64,000 nt of DNA, taken from positions 1 through 64,000 of the forward strand of contig JAHLKI010000013.1 of assembly GCA_025602905.1 (NCBI GenBank). Reading direction: 5' to 3'. A program made the translations under genes and the position numbers. Origin of the DNA: Phlyctochytrium arcticum. Taxonomy: Eukaryota; Chytridiomycota; Chytridiomycetes; Chytridiales; Chytridiaceae. Positions 48,623-59,867 of the stretch are shown piece by piece. Below the pieces are notes generated by a model, which saw nothing but the letters and a program-made list of their open reading frames with translations, was not told the DNA's origin and searched no databases. How positions within the stretch are numbered: position 1 is the stretch's first letter; every line of letters begins with the position of its first letter.

Positions 48623-49156
48623 CTAATCGCTCGGCTCGTAATCCGAATCCTCTTCCTCATCCTCAAAGTCGTCATCTTCTTGTTCCTCCTCGGCATCACC
48701 GTCTTCTTCAGCGGCAGCGCTGGATTCTCGGCTTTTCGACTCATTCATTTCCTTTTGTCTGCGGGTTTCAACGTGCTCATTGCTCTTTGGGTGCTCGCCA
48801 CCTTCCAAAACATGGACTTCGCTGGCCTTTTTGACGACGGGGGTTGGATTTTTCTGACCCTTTCGCTCAATGTACAGAGCTGGATTGTCTTCTGATCCCT
48901 GCCGTGTAATGTGTTTTCCTGGACATGGGAGTGTGAGTCCGCGCGGTCTGGCAGGTATGCGTGAACGGCGTTTACCTTTGATGTCCTTTTCAATGGTCCC
49001 GTCTGAGATTTCTGCCACATTGCCCTCGACATGGGCGGAACCCCTAGCGCAATCTGTTACTACTGAAGTCCTTGTCTTTGCTATGAATGCTATGGCCTAC
49101 CAGTTCCATGCCACCTTGTCGCCTTCGTGAATTTTGTGCCCGGATGTATCTGACAT
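48623..49156 (-). CDS. small TUDOR-like (hypervirulence-associated protein family) with acidic tail
   Basis: Exons 49156-49101, 49043-48976 and 48918-48623 give 139 aa. The start is MSDTSGHKIHEGDKVAWNWG, then HVEGNVAEI, IEKDIKGKHITRQGSEDNPA, LYIERKG and VVKKASEVHVLE. This matches the small family called hypervirulence-associated TUDOR-like domain proteins, found in bacteria and fungi; its molecular function is unknown. About 60 extra residues at the C-terminus are strongly acidic (EEEQEDDDFEDEEEDSD), which resembles histone-chaperone tails. The first two introns are needed to build the domain, which supports this model. Confidence 0.75.
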
Positions 49157-49634
49157 GTTTTGCTTCAAGTTTGTTCCCTGGCGATGACTGCCCACCAGCC
49201 CTTTATATATGCCTGCCGCCTGCGGAATGTCCCATAGGTAATGTTACTATGTGTCCAAGCAGATCGAGATTCTCGCATTATGACAGCCCTGCCAAAGTCC
49301 CCAATCCCTCGGAAAACACACGTCAGGGCGGCGAGCGGAGTGAGGCTTAGTCGCGCGTCGCGCTGCGCAAAGAGTCAGTGTTGCTCAGATCCGCTCACGT
49401 GCGTGTGGCGTCCGCATGTGAAAGGCAGATGAAGGAGCTAGGGTTTTCCCGGCTGCGGGTTTTGCCGGACCACGCGCGTGATCCGCTGATCCGCGTTTCG
49501 GCGTTTGCCTGCCCCATAAAAACCCCGCCGCCGGGCAGCGATCCCTCCTCCTACTTTTTCCCCAACGAACGACGACTACCAACAACTTTACCACCTACTA
49601 CTCCCGACTACTGTACCTACGACGCGCAAGCAAT
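49157..49634. promoter_or_regulatory. bidirectional promoter region
   Basis: 478 bp between divergent starts of the TUDOR-like gene and acyl-CoA oxidase. It is GC-rich around 49320-49520 with TCACGTG-like sequence near 49396 (CTCACGTGCGTG). No specific factor is claimed. Confidence 0.45.
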
Positions 49635-51966
49635 ATGACTTCGCTGGTAAAGCCCCCAGGGTATGTACGATGTGTTGACGACGACGACCACGAGCCGTCG
49701 CTAACTTGTTTGTGTGTTCACAGGCCCGCGGAGCTGGCAGAAGAGCGAACTCGAGCAACCTTTCCCGTTCGTGAAATGACTTACTATCTGGACGGCAGCG
49801 AGCGCCAGACCCGGTTGAAGGAAGGCATCATGTTGCAGTTGGAGCGCGATCCAGTGTGGCAAGTCAGCGACCAGCATGACTTGACACTGCAGCAAATCCG
49901 AGAGAAAACTATGGCCAGGGTGCGTTTCCTTGTCTTGTTACAATCTTTGCTCGTTCGAAAGAGCTCATTTTTACGTCATAACAGGTCCGACGAGCTGCTC
50001 ACTACGTGACAAATGAGCCAACCGGAGTATTTAAGCAGCGGATGGAACTCATCAGTGTGCTGGATCCAGGCACATGGACGCGTGTCGGTGTTCACTACGG
50101 TAAGCTTTTGCGTACTCAGCTTTTTCTCACTGAAAACAGAAGCTAAAACGAGAAACTTGTTATAGGGTTGTTTTTTGGTGCTTTGCGAGGAGGTGCAACT
50201 CCGGAGCAGTTTTCATACTGGGCGCAAAAGGGAGCCGTTACTCTCAAGGGAATGGTTGGCTGTTTTGCCATGACGGAACTGGGACACGGGTCAAACGTGG
50301 CTGGGTTGGAAACAACTGCAACTTACGACGAGTCGTCAGATGAATTCATAATACACACACCAACTGTCACTGCAACAAAATGGTGGATTGGAGGTGCGGC
50401 GCAAACGGCTACTCACAGTGTGGTTTTTGCCCAAATGTACGTTAAGGGCAAATGCTACGGCGTTAAAAACTTTGTTGTTCCCTTGCGAGATCCCCAAACC
50501 TTTGAAGTCAAGCCTGGCATCAAGATCGGAGACATTGGTGCCAAGATGGGACGACATGGAGTCGATAACGGATACATTCAATTTACCCAGGTCCGCATTC
50601 CCCGATCTTACATGTTGATGAAGCACACCAAGGTCAGCCGACGGGGAGAAGTTCAGGAACCACCATTGCAGCAGTTGACCTATGGAGCGCTTATCAGTGG
50701 CCGAGTCTCTATGGTAGTTGACTCTGGTGCGGTTGCAAAGAAAGCCCTTACCATTGCTATTCGTTACGCGGCCATTCGTCGCCAGTTTGGCCTGAAGCCT
50801 GGAGAACCAGAAACCAAAATTTTGGACTATGTCATTCATCAGCACCGGTTGATGCCTTTATTGGCCCAAGCCTTTGCCATGCACTTTACTGGCATTGAAG
50901 TCAGCCGCATGTATGAAGATTTGATGGACAACATGGAGCGTCTCCAGCCAGGACAGAAAGAGTTGACGACTATTCTGGAGCAACTCAAGGAAATGCACGG
51001 TACAAGTGCCGGTCTAAAGGCCTTTTCCACCTGGAGTACACTCAACATCATTGACCAGTGTCGTCAAGCCTGTGGTGGTCATGGATACTCATCCTACACT
51101 GGACTGGCCTCGCTCTACAGCGATTTTGCCGTACACTGCACATGGGAGGGCGACAACACGATTCTGAGCTTGCAAGGTGGTCGTTATCTTATCAGCTGTT
51201 ACCGGGAAGCCAAGGCTGGAAAGTCACAAGCTGGAGGAGTGTCTTACCTGAATGATCTTGGTACACTGTTGTCCAAAAAATGCCAAGCCAAATCAATTGA
51301 GGAAATTACCACCTTGGCGGTCGTCGAAGAGGCATTCTCATTCGTTGCAGCACATGTAGTCAAGAAGGCCGGAGAAGATTTCGAGGCCGGCGTCAAGCGC
51401 GGTCTGAGGGAGGACGAATCATATGAGCTTTGCTCGCAAGCTCGCTTGTACGCGGCCAAACTTCACAGCATTGGCTACCTTTTCCACCGGTTCAAGGGTG
51501 CCCTTGCCCGTGCACCTTCATCAGTTCAACCCATCCTCCAGCAACTTTGTCTCTTGTATGGTCTCTACGCCATTTCCGAGAATTCCGGACCTTTCCTGCA
51601 ATACGGTTACTTTGTCCCAAGTCAAATTGACTGGGTCAAGGCGGCCGTCACCTCCCTTTGCCGCACTGTTCGCGACCAGGCTATTCCATTAACGGATGCC
51701 TTCAACTACTCCGATTTTATGCTCAACTCCCCATTGGGCCGCGCTGACGGCTCTGCCTATGAAGCATACTTTGGCATGGTGCAGAAGGCACACAAGGCCA
51801 ATGCTGTTCCAGAATATTTCCACCGAGAGGTTGGTATTACGTCTCTTGCACAAACAGTCCCTGAATGCCCAACTTACACATTTTTGTTTTACAGATTTCT
51901 CCTTTGCTTCAACGCAAGCTCGAGGAGGAAGAGCCATTGGAACTTGCCGAGGAGGACGACGAATAG
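49635..51966 (+). CDS. POX1: peroxisomal acyl-CoA oxidase
   Basis: Five exons (49635-49660, 49724-49919, 49985-50099, 50166-51829, 51895-51966) give 690 aa. Family landmarks are YGLFFGALRGGAT, GCFAMTELGHGSNVAGLETT (FAD and substrate pocket), TPTVTATKWWIGG, GVKNFVVPLRD, GRHGVDNGYIQF, IRRQFGLKPGEPE, CRQACGGHGY and TWEGDNTILSLQ with the Glu expected as catalytic base. The enzyme does the first oxidation of long-chain acyl-CoA in peroxisomal beta-oxidation and makes hydrogen peroxide. The C-terminus is acidic (ELAEEDDE) and has no SKL-type PTS1; import through an internal Pex5 contact, as in yeast Pox1, is inferred. Confidence 0.95.
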
Positions 51967-52209
51967 AATGACCCTCATCTACCGTATACTTAACCACATC
52001 TGTCCCATTCATTTTGTTGATATTTAGTTTTTTTAATTTACTTTTTCACGCGTCACTCCGACGCTTTTTCCAATTCTGCTACCTTTTGTTTACGGGCCCT
52101 TCCGCAATATTACTGCTACTACTGTCCTCCGCTACTCATCGATCACTATATGATATCTTACCCGTGGCAGACGCAGCATGTTTGCCTCTCTTTCAAATTT
52201 TGATGGAAT

Positions 52210-52978
52210 ATGAAGCAGTCTGGAGCAACGACTTATAACAACACTACACAAAAATCCAAACGCGAAATCGAAAGGCTGCTGGCCCTTTCGTCCGGGCAAC
52301 AAACCCCGCCGGAAATTCTGCGTCTGGGAGCTCACTTATTCACTTCGTCCACTTCTGCAGCTGTCCGACTGCGCGAATGTACGCGTGCATTCCGGGCCCT
52401 CAGCCTGGACGTGCATCCGGATCGGTGCAGTCATGACGGAGCAAATGCAGCCTTCCACATTCTTCGCAAGGGCTTCGAGGATGGCGCGTGCGGGGGGTGG
52501 GAGTCCACCCCGGCCACAACACCTCTAGCGTCCCCGGCAGCAGACCCGGGAGCCGGCTTCTGGTTTGGCACACACCGGGCCCCTAAACCCGACAAGGGAC
52601 GCGTCCAAGACGAAGATATCGAAACATGGATCAATCGCGTTCACGGCAAATACGAGCGCGGACGAAAGCGGGCTCCGACTCCCACTCCGGCACCTGACAC
52701 TTCCGTCCCTGCTGACACCCCCGAAGATGATGATGATGATGAGGATATGGCCAACTGGGAGGATGTGCCCCCCGATGCCGATGTGGATTTGACTACCTTT
52801 GTAAAGAGGCTGCATTTGCGAGGCATCCAGCGTGGCCGATATGGATTGAGAGCGGCCGGATTGGGACATTTGGGAGAGATGAAGCGACCTCATAGTGAGC
52901 CTCCGCCGCTGGTACGTCCGGCGAAAAGTCCCCCGAGACGATCTGCATTTGGCAAGGGTGCTACCGGCAGCAAAGAAG

Positions 52979-53009
<31 letters not shown>

Positions 53010-53559
53010 GGGGTGTGGTGGCGAAGAAAATCACCGGAACGCTCAAACGGGCCGTTCCCAACGCGACTTGAACCTGTCTGCCGAAGTGCTCGCCCGTTCG
53101 CTAGAACTAAAGTTTCTGAGTTCAACTCTGACCCACAGTGCTGCCTCCCTGAGGCGCTATAACAAGACGGGCTCAGACTCTGTAGCAGCCTCCAATACCT
53201 ACATTGCATCGGGTCATTCTACCGGTTCCATACCGCAAATCCCCGATATCGATCTATACCCATCCCCCATCCGCCACCAGTCTTCCTCGTCTTTATCCGG
53301 TGTATCCGATGCGCACTTTAGCGACCACCCGACTGACGACGAGTACTCCGCAGACGAAGAGGACTATCTCCGCACCAAGACTCGCCGGGGATCGATCGAG
53401 ACGGTCTCGAGTATGAGTAGCTCGGGGAGCTCGGCGCCTGTAGATCAGGAGTCTCGGTATCCTACTTTTCGCCGCCTCCCGTTTTCGTGCCTGGGAAGTG
53501 TGCATGCTCGATGTGTGTCGGAATCTTTGGGCCGGCCGTTGGGGAAACTGATCATTTAG
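52210..53559 (+). CDS. J-domain protein with disordered acidic C-terminus
   Basis: Single exon, 449 aa. A J-like domain lies at about residues 20-100: a helix LRECTRAFRALSLDVHPDRC contains the HPD motif, followed by AAFHILRKGFEDG. The lead-in helix is less typical than in canonical DnaJ proteins. The rest is disordered with two Asp runs coded by GAT/GAC repeats and Ser-rich stretches. HPD activates the ATPase of Hsp70; client and location are unknown. The ending PLGKLII is hydrophobic. Confidence 0.7.
52967..53012 (+). repeat. GAT/GAC coding microsatellite
   Basis: A run of GAT codons gives a poly-Asp stretch inside the J-domain protein; a shorter one lies at 52725-52745. Confidence 0.8.
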
Positions 53560-53973
53560 TTTCATGTCCAAATTTTTTCTTCTCACACATTTTTTTTGGA
53601 TGCTTGCATTGCATATCTTTTATGGTTTTTTTTCCTGAGAATCGATTTTTTCAAAAGAAATGGTTATGCAGAAGATGGAGCCTTGGAGTCCTTTACAATC
53701 TCATTTTAATGATTAGAGACTTTTTTCCTTACTTTGCGACCTCCAGTCCGAGAACGGCGGAAAATTATACAGACCGCTCGTAAGGTATAACAACGTGGAA
53801 AACAGCCATCGGAAATTTCTATATATTCATTATTTCTGCTAGGCTATGCAAACAAAATCTAGACTAGCGCAGAGTGGGCGCAATCCCAGTGCGCCCACTC
53901 TGCGCTAACCTTACCCAAAGAAAAAACTAGACCAACAATAATAGACCTCTGCGTCGGAATATCGATTTCGAGC
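53560..53973. other. convergent 3' flank region
   Basis: About 410 bp between the J-domain gene and the Crinkler-like gene. T-rich tracts at 53575-53720; the perfect hairpin below is inside it. Confidence 0.5.
53865..53907. repeat. perfect 18-bp GC-rich hairpin
   Basis: TAGCGCAGAGTGGGCGCA (53865-53882) is followed by the 7-nt loop ATCCCAG and then its exact reverse complement (53890-53907). It lies 66 nt past the stop of the Crinkler-like gene. It may be a terminator-like RNA hairpin or a tiny foldback element. Confidence 0.85.
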
Positions 53974-56047
53974 TTACGATAGCTCCATCAACAGCACGCT
54001 CACCGCGGCGTCCTCTCTCCTGATGCTCTCGTCGTCTGCTTCAGCTGCCATTCCCAAATCGACAAGAACAATCGGGAGCGACGGCCAGTCGGTCACCATG
54101 ATGTTCCTTTCAGCCACGTCCCCGTGAATAATCCCAAACTGGTGCAGGGTAGAGAACGCCTGCCGAACGTGGTCAAAGTAGGACTTATCAGACGGGGTGA
54201 GGGAGCGCCCCTCAATTAGTTCCGTTCCAAGAAGGGCAAACTGCCCGCCTTGGAAAGAGCCAAAGGCTCGCAATTGTGGGATGATAGAACCTGCAAAGCA
54301 GAGAGAATGTCAGTGGCAGCGTAAAGCAGCTTTCTTCATTCACGCTCATTACTTACCTTGGAGGCCGCTCAAAAAGAAGTAGGCGTCCAGTTCATTGATA
54401 AGTTGATCCTGCACGTCTTGGGACACCTTACTGCAATCTATAGTCTTCAAAGCAATATGGTGTGTGCTATTGGAAAGTTGAAGCGTTGTTTCGGACACAG
54501 TGCTATGCCCTGTTGCAACATAGCCTCTCAGCCGCGGGAGGATGTTTTTTTCCTGGAATTCTTCGCATGTACCGTCATCCTTGATAATCCACGCGGCCTT
54601 GTCAAGGGGAATGTGCGAACGCATGGACGCTGCATCCCGCCGAAAATTACTGTAACTGCCAGCTGACATCGTCATCCTACCCCGTTGGAAGGGGCCGCTA
54701 GATCTTCCCGACGGTGCATTATATGCAGAGACGTCAGGCACGCGCAGACTGGATGAGCCGGACGGTTGCGATCGAAAAAGCTCACTAGGGGAAGGGCATT
54801 CGGGAGTTCTGATCGCGAGTGACACAAAGTAATCCAAACATTGCGCAACTGTCGGATTTGCGTCCAATGTCTGAATAGGGCCTGCTATCCGAAGTGCCCC
54901 TACATCCTCATCCGGCCGTTCCAGAAACCACCAAGAATCCAACGTCGTTATGATGGTATATTTTCGTCGGTTTACGCATGCATACCCGTTCGCTTGAATA
55001 ATGGTTCGGGCGGCTGAATTGTTTCCCAGAATTTCGACCCATTGGCTCTGTTGTGCTTTTATCAGATAATTGAATCGGTGATCAATAGTCTGCAATGCCG
55101 CGAATGCGGGCACACTGAGTTTGACGATATCGACGCCATCGGGAAGCACGCTCGGCGGTTTAACCTCAATTGGAATCAGCAGGCGATCACAATCATGAAT
55201 GATGCGGTCTGGTTGCCCGATGACCCCTCCAAGAACGGCCTGCCGTACCGAGATCTCGACTCTGGCGCCTCTTGATACATGATTGAACACTTCAAATTGT
55301 TCCGCATCTAGCCAATGTTCCAGCTTGGCTTCCGAATAAATTGTCCGAAATCTAGTTTCTGCAACCTTTGTATAGCGCGTTCGATGCAACGGACTGTCTG
55401 CAGGACCAGCGTATTGACGGACTTCAGTTTTGAAATCAGTCCATGCCGTTACGTTATTGGGTAGTCGGCCGGTGGCTGCATTCACCGACGATCGAGTGCT
55501 AACGAGACTATGACATGGCCGAAAACGAGTCTGCATCATCCCTAGATATCCCATGTTCCCTGCAAGGTGTAAAAAGTGTAAGAACGGTTTCGAACAGCGG
55601 AAATAAATTTGTCTCACCTTCGTCTGTGAAATCGGACACAAAAGTCAAGAGTGGGTCGGTCTCTTCGTAAACCCGCTCGGCTGAGATGGCTAGTAGGGCA
55701 TCCAGGGAGACGTTCGATCCATCTATTGCACTGATTTCATCTGCGCAAACCACCTTGAGCGGTAGTTTGGAAGAGTCTGTGTATATAGCCGGAACGCATG
55801 GTCTTAACGACTGAAACAAGTATTCCTTCAGGTCTGCACCTGTTGTACCGCTCAGGGACAGAGCGCAGGTGCTGAAACGGAAAATCGTAGTGCTTCCTTG
55901 GACGCTCAAGGTTGCGTGAGGTGGAAGTGGAAAGTTGGCCGGTAGAAGGCTGCTCTCAAACCATGCTTCGAAGCGCAGGGAAGCTGCATCAGAAGTCGTC
56001 AAAGCAGTAGCTGCTGCCAGGGCGGATGCTGTTTGTACGTTGGCCAT
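53974..56047 (-). CDS. Crinkler-like protein: PD-(D/E)xK-type nuclease domain plus protein kinase
   Basis: Three exons (56047-55618, 55559-54357, 54290-53974) join in frame; an upstream in-frame ATG at 56161 would add 38 residues. Middle part: PDRIIHD, then LLIPIEVKPP and QANGYACVNRRKYTIIT with WWFLERP. This follows the PD-(D/E)xK restriction-nuclease pattern seen in Crinkler-type effectors. C-terminal part: HHIALKTIDCSK (kinase Lys), ELDAYFFLSGLQG, TELIEGRSL, catalytic loop IIHGDVAERNIMV and DLGMA. The architecture matches the nuclease-kinase Crinkler-like proteins known in chytrids, Rhizophagus and oomycetes. No secretion signal is seen; the N-terminal domain of about 140 residues is unassigned. 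The role may be host-directed or in conflict between nuclei; not determined. Confidence 0.75.
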
Positions 56048-56161
56048 GTTGCTATGATAGGAGTTTAACGTGATTATGGTCAGTACATTCTCGTTGAAAG
56101 GTCCAACCTCCAACTGAGGTTTGGAGTCGGAGTATAACAAAGTTAGACGCAGCTGTGCCAC

Positions 56162-56971
56162 CGGCCGCCAATCTATATCAGGAACCTGACCCAGGGTCCT
56201 CCCCAGGGCGGACCTCCCAGCTTTAGTTAAATCAACCCTGTACTAAAAAGGAAATAACTGCGCTGCGCTGCTGAGGTAATACGCGATCTCCGCCAGGCCG
56301 TGACTAGGAATCGCCCAGGACGGACCTCCCAGATATGGTTAAATGAAGTATAGTCTTTACCCGAAGTTTTTTTTTCTTTCAAGTTTGTATATGAGATTTC
56401 TCCCGACTGGCCCGGGATTGCAGTAACGATTTTTAACAAGTATTTGAAGATGATTTTGTATATGAAGTTCATATGGAAATGATATACAATTTTGTCTTTA
56501 TCATGTAACATCTGATGTCTTGACCCCCACCTTTTCCACAAAGATGTCTCTAACTTTTTTCGCACATCGCCTCGGCGGCTGAAACGTTGAATAGTTGCTG
56601 AATATACATATATAAGTCATCTGCCAAGCGGGTTGCTTCAACACGAAGGTGTTTACGAAGTTCTGGGGCAGGTAAGATCCCCAATAGATAGTATTGATGG
56701 GGCAAAGAATGAAATTGTGTTGATACATGATGGTGAAACAGAAGAAGAGGGCTGAAAAGTGCTGAAATAAAGGGGACAGATTAAAGTATTTATAAAAGAG
56801 TGACAGATTGTGAATGTGAAAGGATGTAAGGGTAGAGAGAAAGAGATAATGCTTGAAGAATGACCGACCAAATGTGAGGTGGTTGAAGCAGAGGAGTGAT
56901 GACTTTGAGATCTGGAAGTATCTTTTGTTCAGGAAATGTGGGAAAGGTAGTTTACAAAGGTAATTCTCACC
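56162..56971. other. intergenic region with transposon-like repeats
   Basis: About 800 bp. A unit CCCAGGGCGGACCTCCCAG at about 56200 recurs at 56314 as CCCAGGACGGACCTCCCAG, each followed by a TTAAAT-containing stretch. GGCCGTGACTAGGAATCG at 56296-56313 is identical to 60213-60230. No gene was recognised between them. Confidence 0.55.
56296..56313 (+). repeat. 18-bp motif shared with the large inverted repeat
   Basis: GGCCGTGACTAGGAATCG occurs here, at 60213-60230 in the same orientation, and inverted at 62922-62939. The first two flank the large unknown gene. Confidence 0.8.
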
Positions 56972-59867
56972 TCATTCTTCGTCATCGCCATCATCGTCTT
57001 CCAACTCGACTTCTCCAGATGTGCAAGCCAAATTGGTGACCCAACTTTTCCAATGCTTTACGCAAATCTCTTGCATGAGATGCTCACACGGATCTTGCTG
57101 GAAAGAATCGCAATGACAGGCGGGAATGATTTTAGAAACTGGAGAGTCGACGGTTAGCCACTCTATCTTATCCGGCTTGACTTTTGAAGCGCTCGCGTTT
57201 GGCTTCGGCGTAATGTCGCCCAGCGGCTGGCGGTCTTCAAGGTTCGGGGCATTGGGAGTATTGTCGGCGACTGGTTGGCGGGGTTGGCGGTCTTCGGGCT
57301 GCTTGACAAAATCATAGGCACGGTATTCCTCCAGCTTCGTGATGGAACCAAGGTTTAAATCCGCACTCCAAAAAGGCAAAGGCAGAATTCTCTCTGAGAT
57401 AAATGCCAAGACCCCAGGAGCCGGTTTTACGAAAGAAAAAGTTCCATTCTCTTTCCTCCGCTTAGGAGGACTAGCCTCCATGGCGTCGGTGAGACTGTGA
57501 TCACTCATCAGCTGGTAACCCGGCACGAGCTTTTGCGAGGCCGAGTGTTGCTTCTCCTTACTGCCTTGAATTGAAAAGCTCCCGTCGACCGCCATGACTC
57601 GCTCGAATATTTTGGTGACATACGTGGCCATGGTGGCGAGCTGTTCATTGTAATAGGTTGCGCGTCCACTTGCTGCGGTACCCCGCGATGCATCGCTGGC
57701 AGGAAAGGAGCCCATGAGATGCGAGTGGGCGATGCGCCTTTCCTTCTCCAGCTTGTTCTGCTTCGCTGCTTCCGCTAAAAACGCGGATGCCCCAATGTCG
57801 GATACAGCGGTAATGAACATCGTGTTTACAACAGCGGAGTTTTCCGAATCATACGGTCTCAAGGCGGCACGAATAACGGAGTGGAAGACTTCCAGATCTT
57901 CCGAGCTTGCCCAGGGGAGGAAGCTGCGGAGGGCTCTCAAAACCTCCTCCTTTTTCATACCCTTGAAGTAATGAAGGTTGCCGAGAATGTATAGGATGAT
58001 GTTGACATAATTCTTTTTCCCGTATCTGATAAAGAATGGGAGGAGACGCGTGCAAACATCACGGTATTTTCCCATATCACCAGATGCCATAACATTGCCG
58101 GCGTCAAGTGCCATAGGTAGGTCCTCGTCGAAAACGCGCAGCAATGCCTCTACAAAAGTTCGCTGCACATCTGTCATTTGGTCTTTGCGTGTTTCATACA
58201 GTGCCTTCATCTCTTGACGACATTCATTCCAAGCCAAAAAAATCATCGAGAGAAGCATCACCCGCCTTTCCGGCCTCATTTTAACCACCGAGACAGTGAA
58301 ATTTGGGAAAGCGGAACCCCAAATGGGCATAAAGAGCCCAAAGTTCCAAAGAATCAAAGCTATAGACGCTCGGTTAATAATTTGTCAGACCATAAGTCAG
58401 TTACCACAAACCTTGCTGTGCATTGAGGGCGATATGCATGCCGTCCGGCCACGCGAGCAACGCTGTCCGGAGACTCCGCCCTGGCTGCCCCCAAATGACC
58501 TTGAGGACATTGACCCACACGTAGTAGTCCCCTACTACCCACGTGCATCCGTTTGGGTATTCTCTGACAAAATCCATCATGAGTTGGACCAGAGTTTGGA
58601 CATCCTGCCAGGTCTTCATCTTATTGGGGACGGCAGCGAAAATTTTGAAATCTTTCAATTGCGCCGCTTTTGTTGAAAGGTCGAATTGATAAAGTGTTCG
58701 AAATTTTCGGTCATCCAAAGACTCCAAAAAGTGGTCAACATAGTTGAGTGATGATGAGTATTGAGTGGATGAGGGCAACGAAGCCAGAACAAAGTCTTCA
58801 GCATCAGTTTTGGTGGGATCCGACATGACACTGAAGTCGATGTAAGGCTGTTCTGGTCTTGGGAGTGGGGCAAGGGTTTCACCAAAGTTTTCAGAGACAT
58901 TCGGTGGAGCCTTCTGATAGAATTTGACAGCCAGGTTAGCCTGGGTGTATGCTTCTGAGAACTTGGAAGTGTTCGCTGATCCCGGGCTTCCTCGAACGCG
59001 AACGCGATTAAAATCGTCAAGTTTGAGAATGATCACTTCCGCACCGCTAGCGACTCTAGCCTCCAAGTCGACCTTGCTCTGATCCACGGTAACTATCATC
59101 TTTTTCCGCCAGTGCCTTGGTGCAAATGACAGGTTCAGTGCAGACAACAGCTCCTTGTCTGTGTCAGTGAGAGATTCGCAGGTGGTGAGAACGTGCTGTT
59201 TGACATAATTAATTGAGGATGTATGGTCTAGCAAGCTAGCAGCCTGCATTGCGATCGCCACCATGATCACGCGCCTTCGTCTACCCAAATCTGTTTTCCA
59301 TGAAGAGGCCTCAAACCCGAGAAAAGTCGCCATCTTGGTTGCCAGTTGGTCACAGTTCGAGTCGAGATGGTCGATAAACTCCTCCAGACTGGCTGCAAAC
59401 GGCATTGGAGAGGTGAAAGGGTTTTCGCGTAATAACTTTGTGGATTCTTTGATGTTGATGGGTTTGGGTTTGGGTTTGGGGGTGGGAGTTGGGAGTGTTG
59501 CGACAATGGTAATGGGAGGAGTATCAGTTTGTGTACCGGCATCAGTGTGGTGGCTCACAGCAGGCTCGTCCTCCACCAATGTCCTTCTTCCGAATCTTTC
59601 AGGATGCTGCTCAGCAAAGCTCTTGAAGCATCTGTTACAGAAGACTGCTTGAAGAATCCAATTCTCCTTGCTATCATAATGCAGCTTCGATCCATGCGAT
59701 TGTAAAAAGGCAATATCCGAAAGATCACGAACGTAGAAGTTCCCAGATTCTTTGCACCGACACTTCATATATCCAGCAGCATATAGCACTACCCGCTGTG
59801 ATTTCCTCTTCACCCTCTTCAGTTCACAGACTCGCGGACTATCGAGAATCGCGTCGGTGTCGCTCAT
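56972..59867 (-). CDS. 947-aa Cys-containing protein of unknown, element-associated family
   Basis: Exons 59867-58412 and 58359-56972, separated by a 52-nt intron, give 947 aa. N-terminus: MSDTDAILDSPRVCELKR, then MKCRCKESGNFYV and FCNRCFKSF, probably zinc-binding. Then a Pro-rich linker with TQTDTPP, and a large globular part including WVVGDYYVWVNVLKVIW, DGMHIALNAQQALIL and MRPERRVMLLSMIFLAW. Near the end CHCDSFQQDPCEHLM is a second Cys/His cluster and the tail is acidic. The GDYY / MHIALN layout reminds me of large uncharacterised families in Rhizophagus and marine invertebrates (DUF6589-like), with low confidence. Its 5' part lies in the inverted repeat, so a second copy starts at 63285. 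Confidence 0.65.

Noticed and set aside
48222..48626. 134-codon plus-strand frame
   Set aside because: No domain, no codon or intron support, and it ends over the 3' end of the TUDOR-like gene.
56047..56161. Earlier start of the Crinkler-like gene at 56161
   Set aside because: The extra 38 residues look like untranslated sequence; the ATG at 56047 begins a normal N-terminus, but the longer form cannot be excluded.
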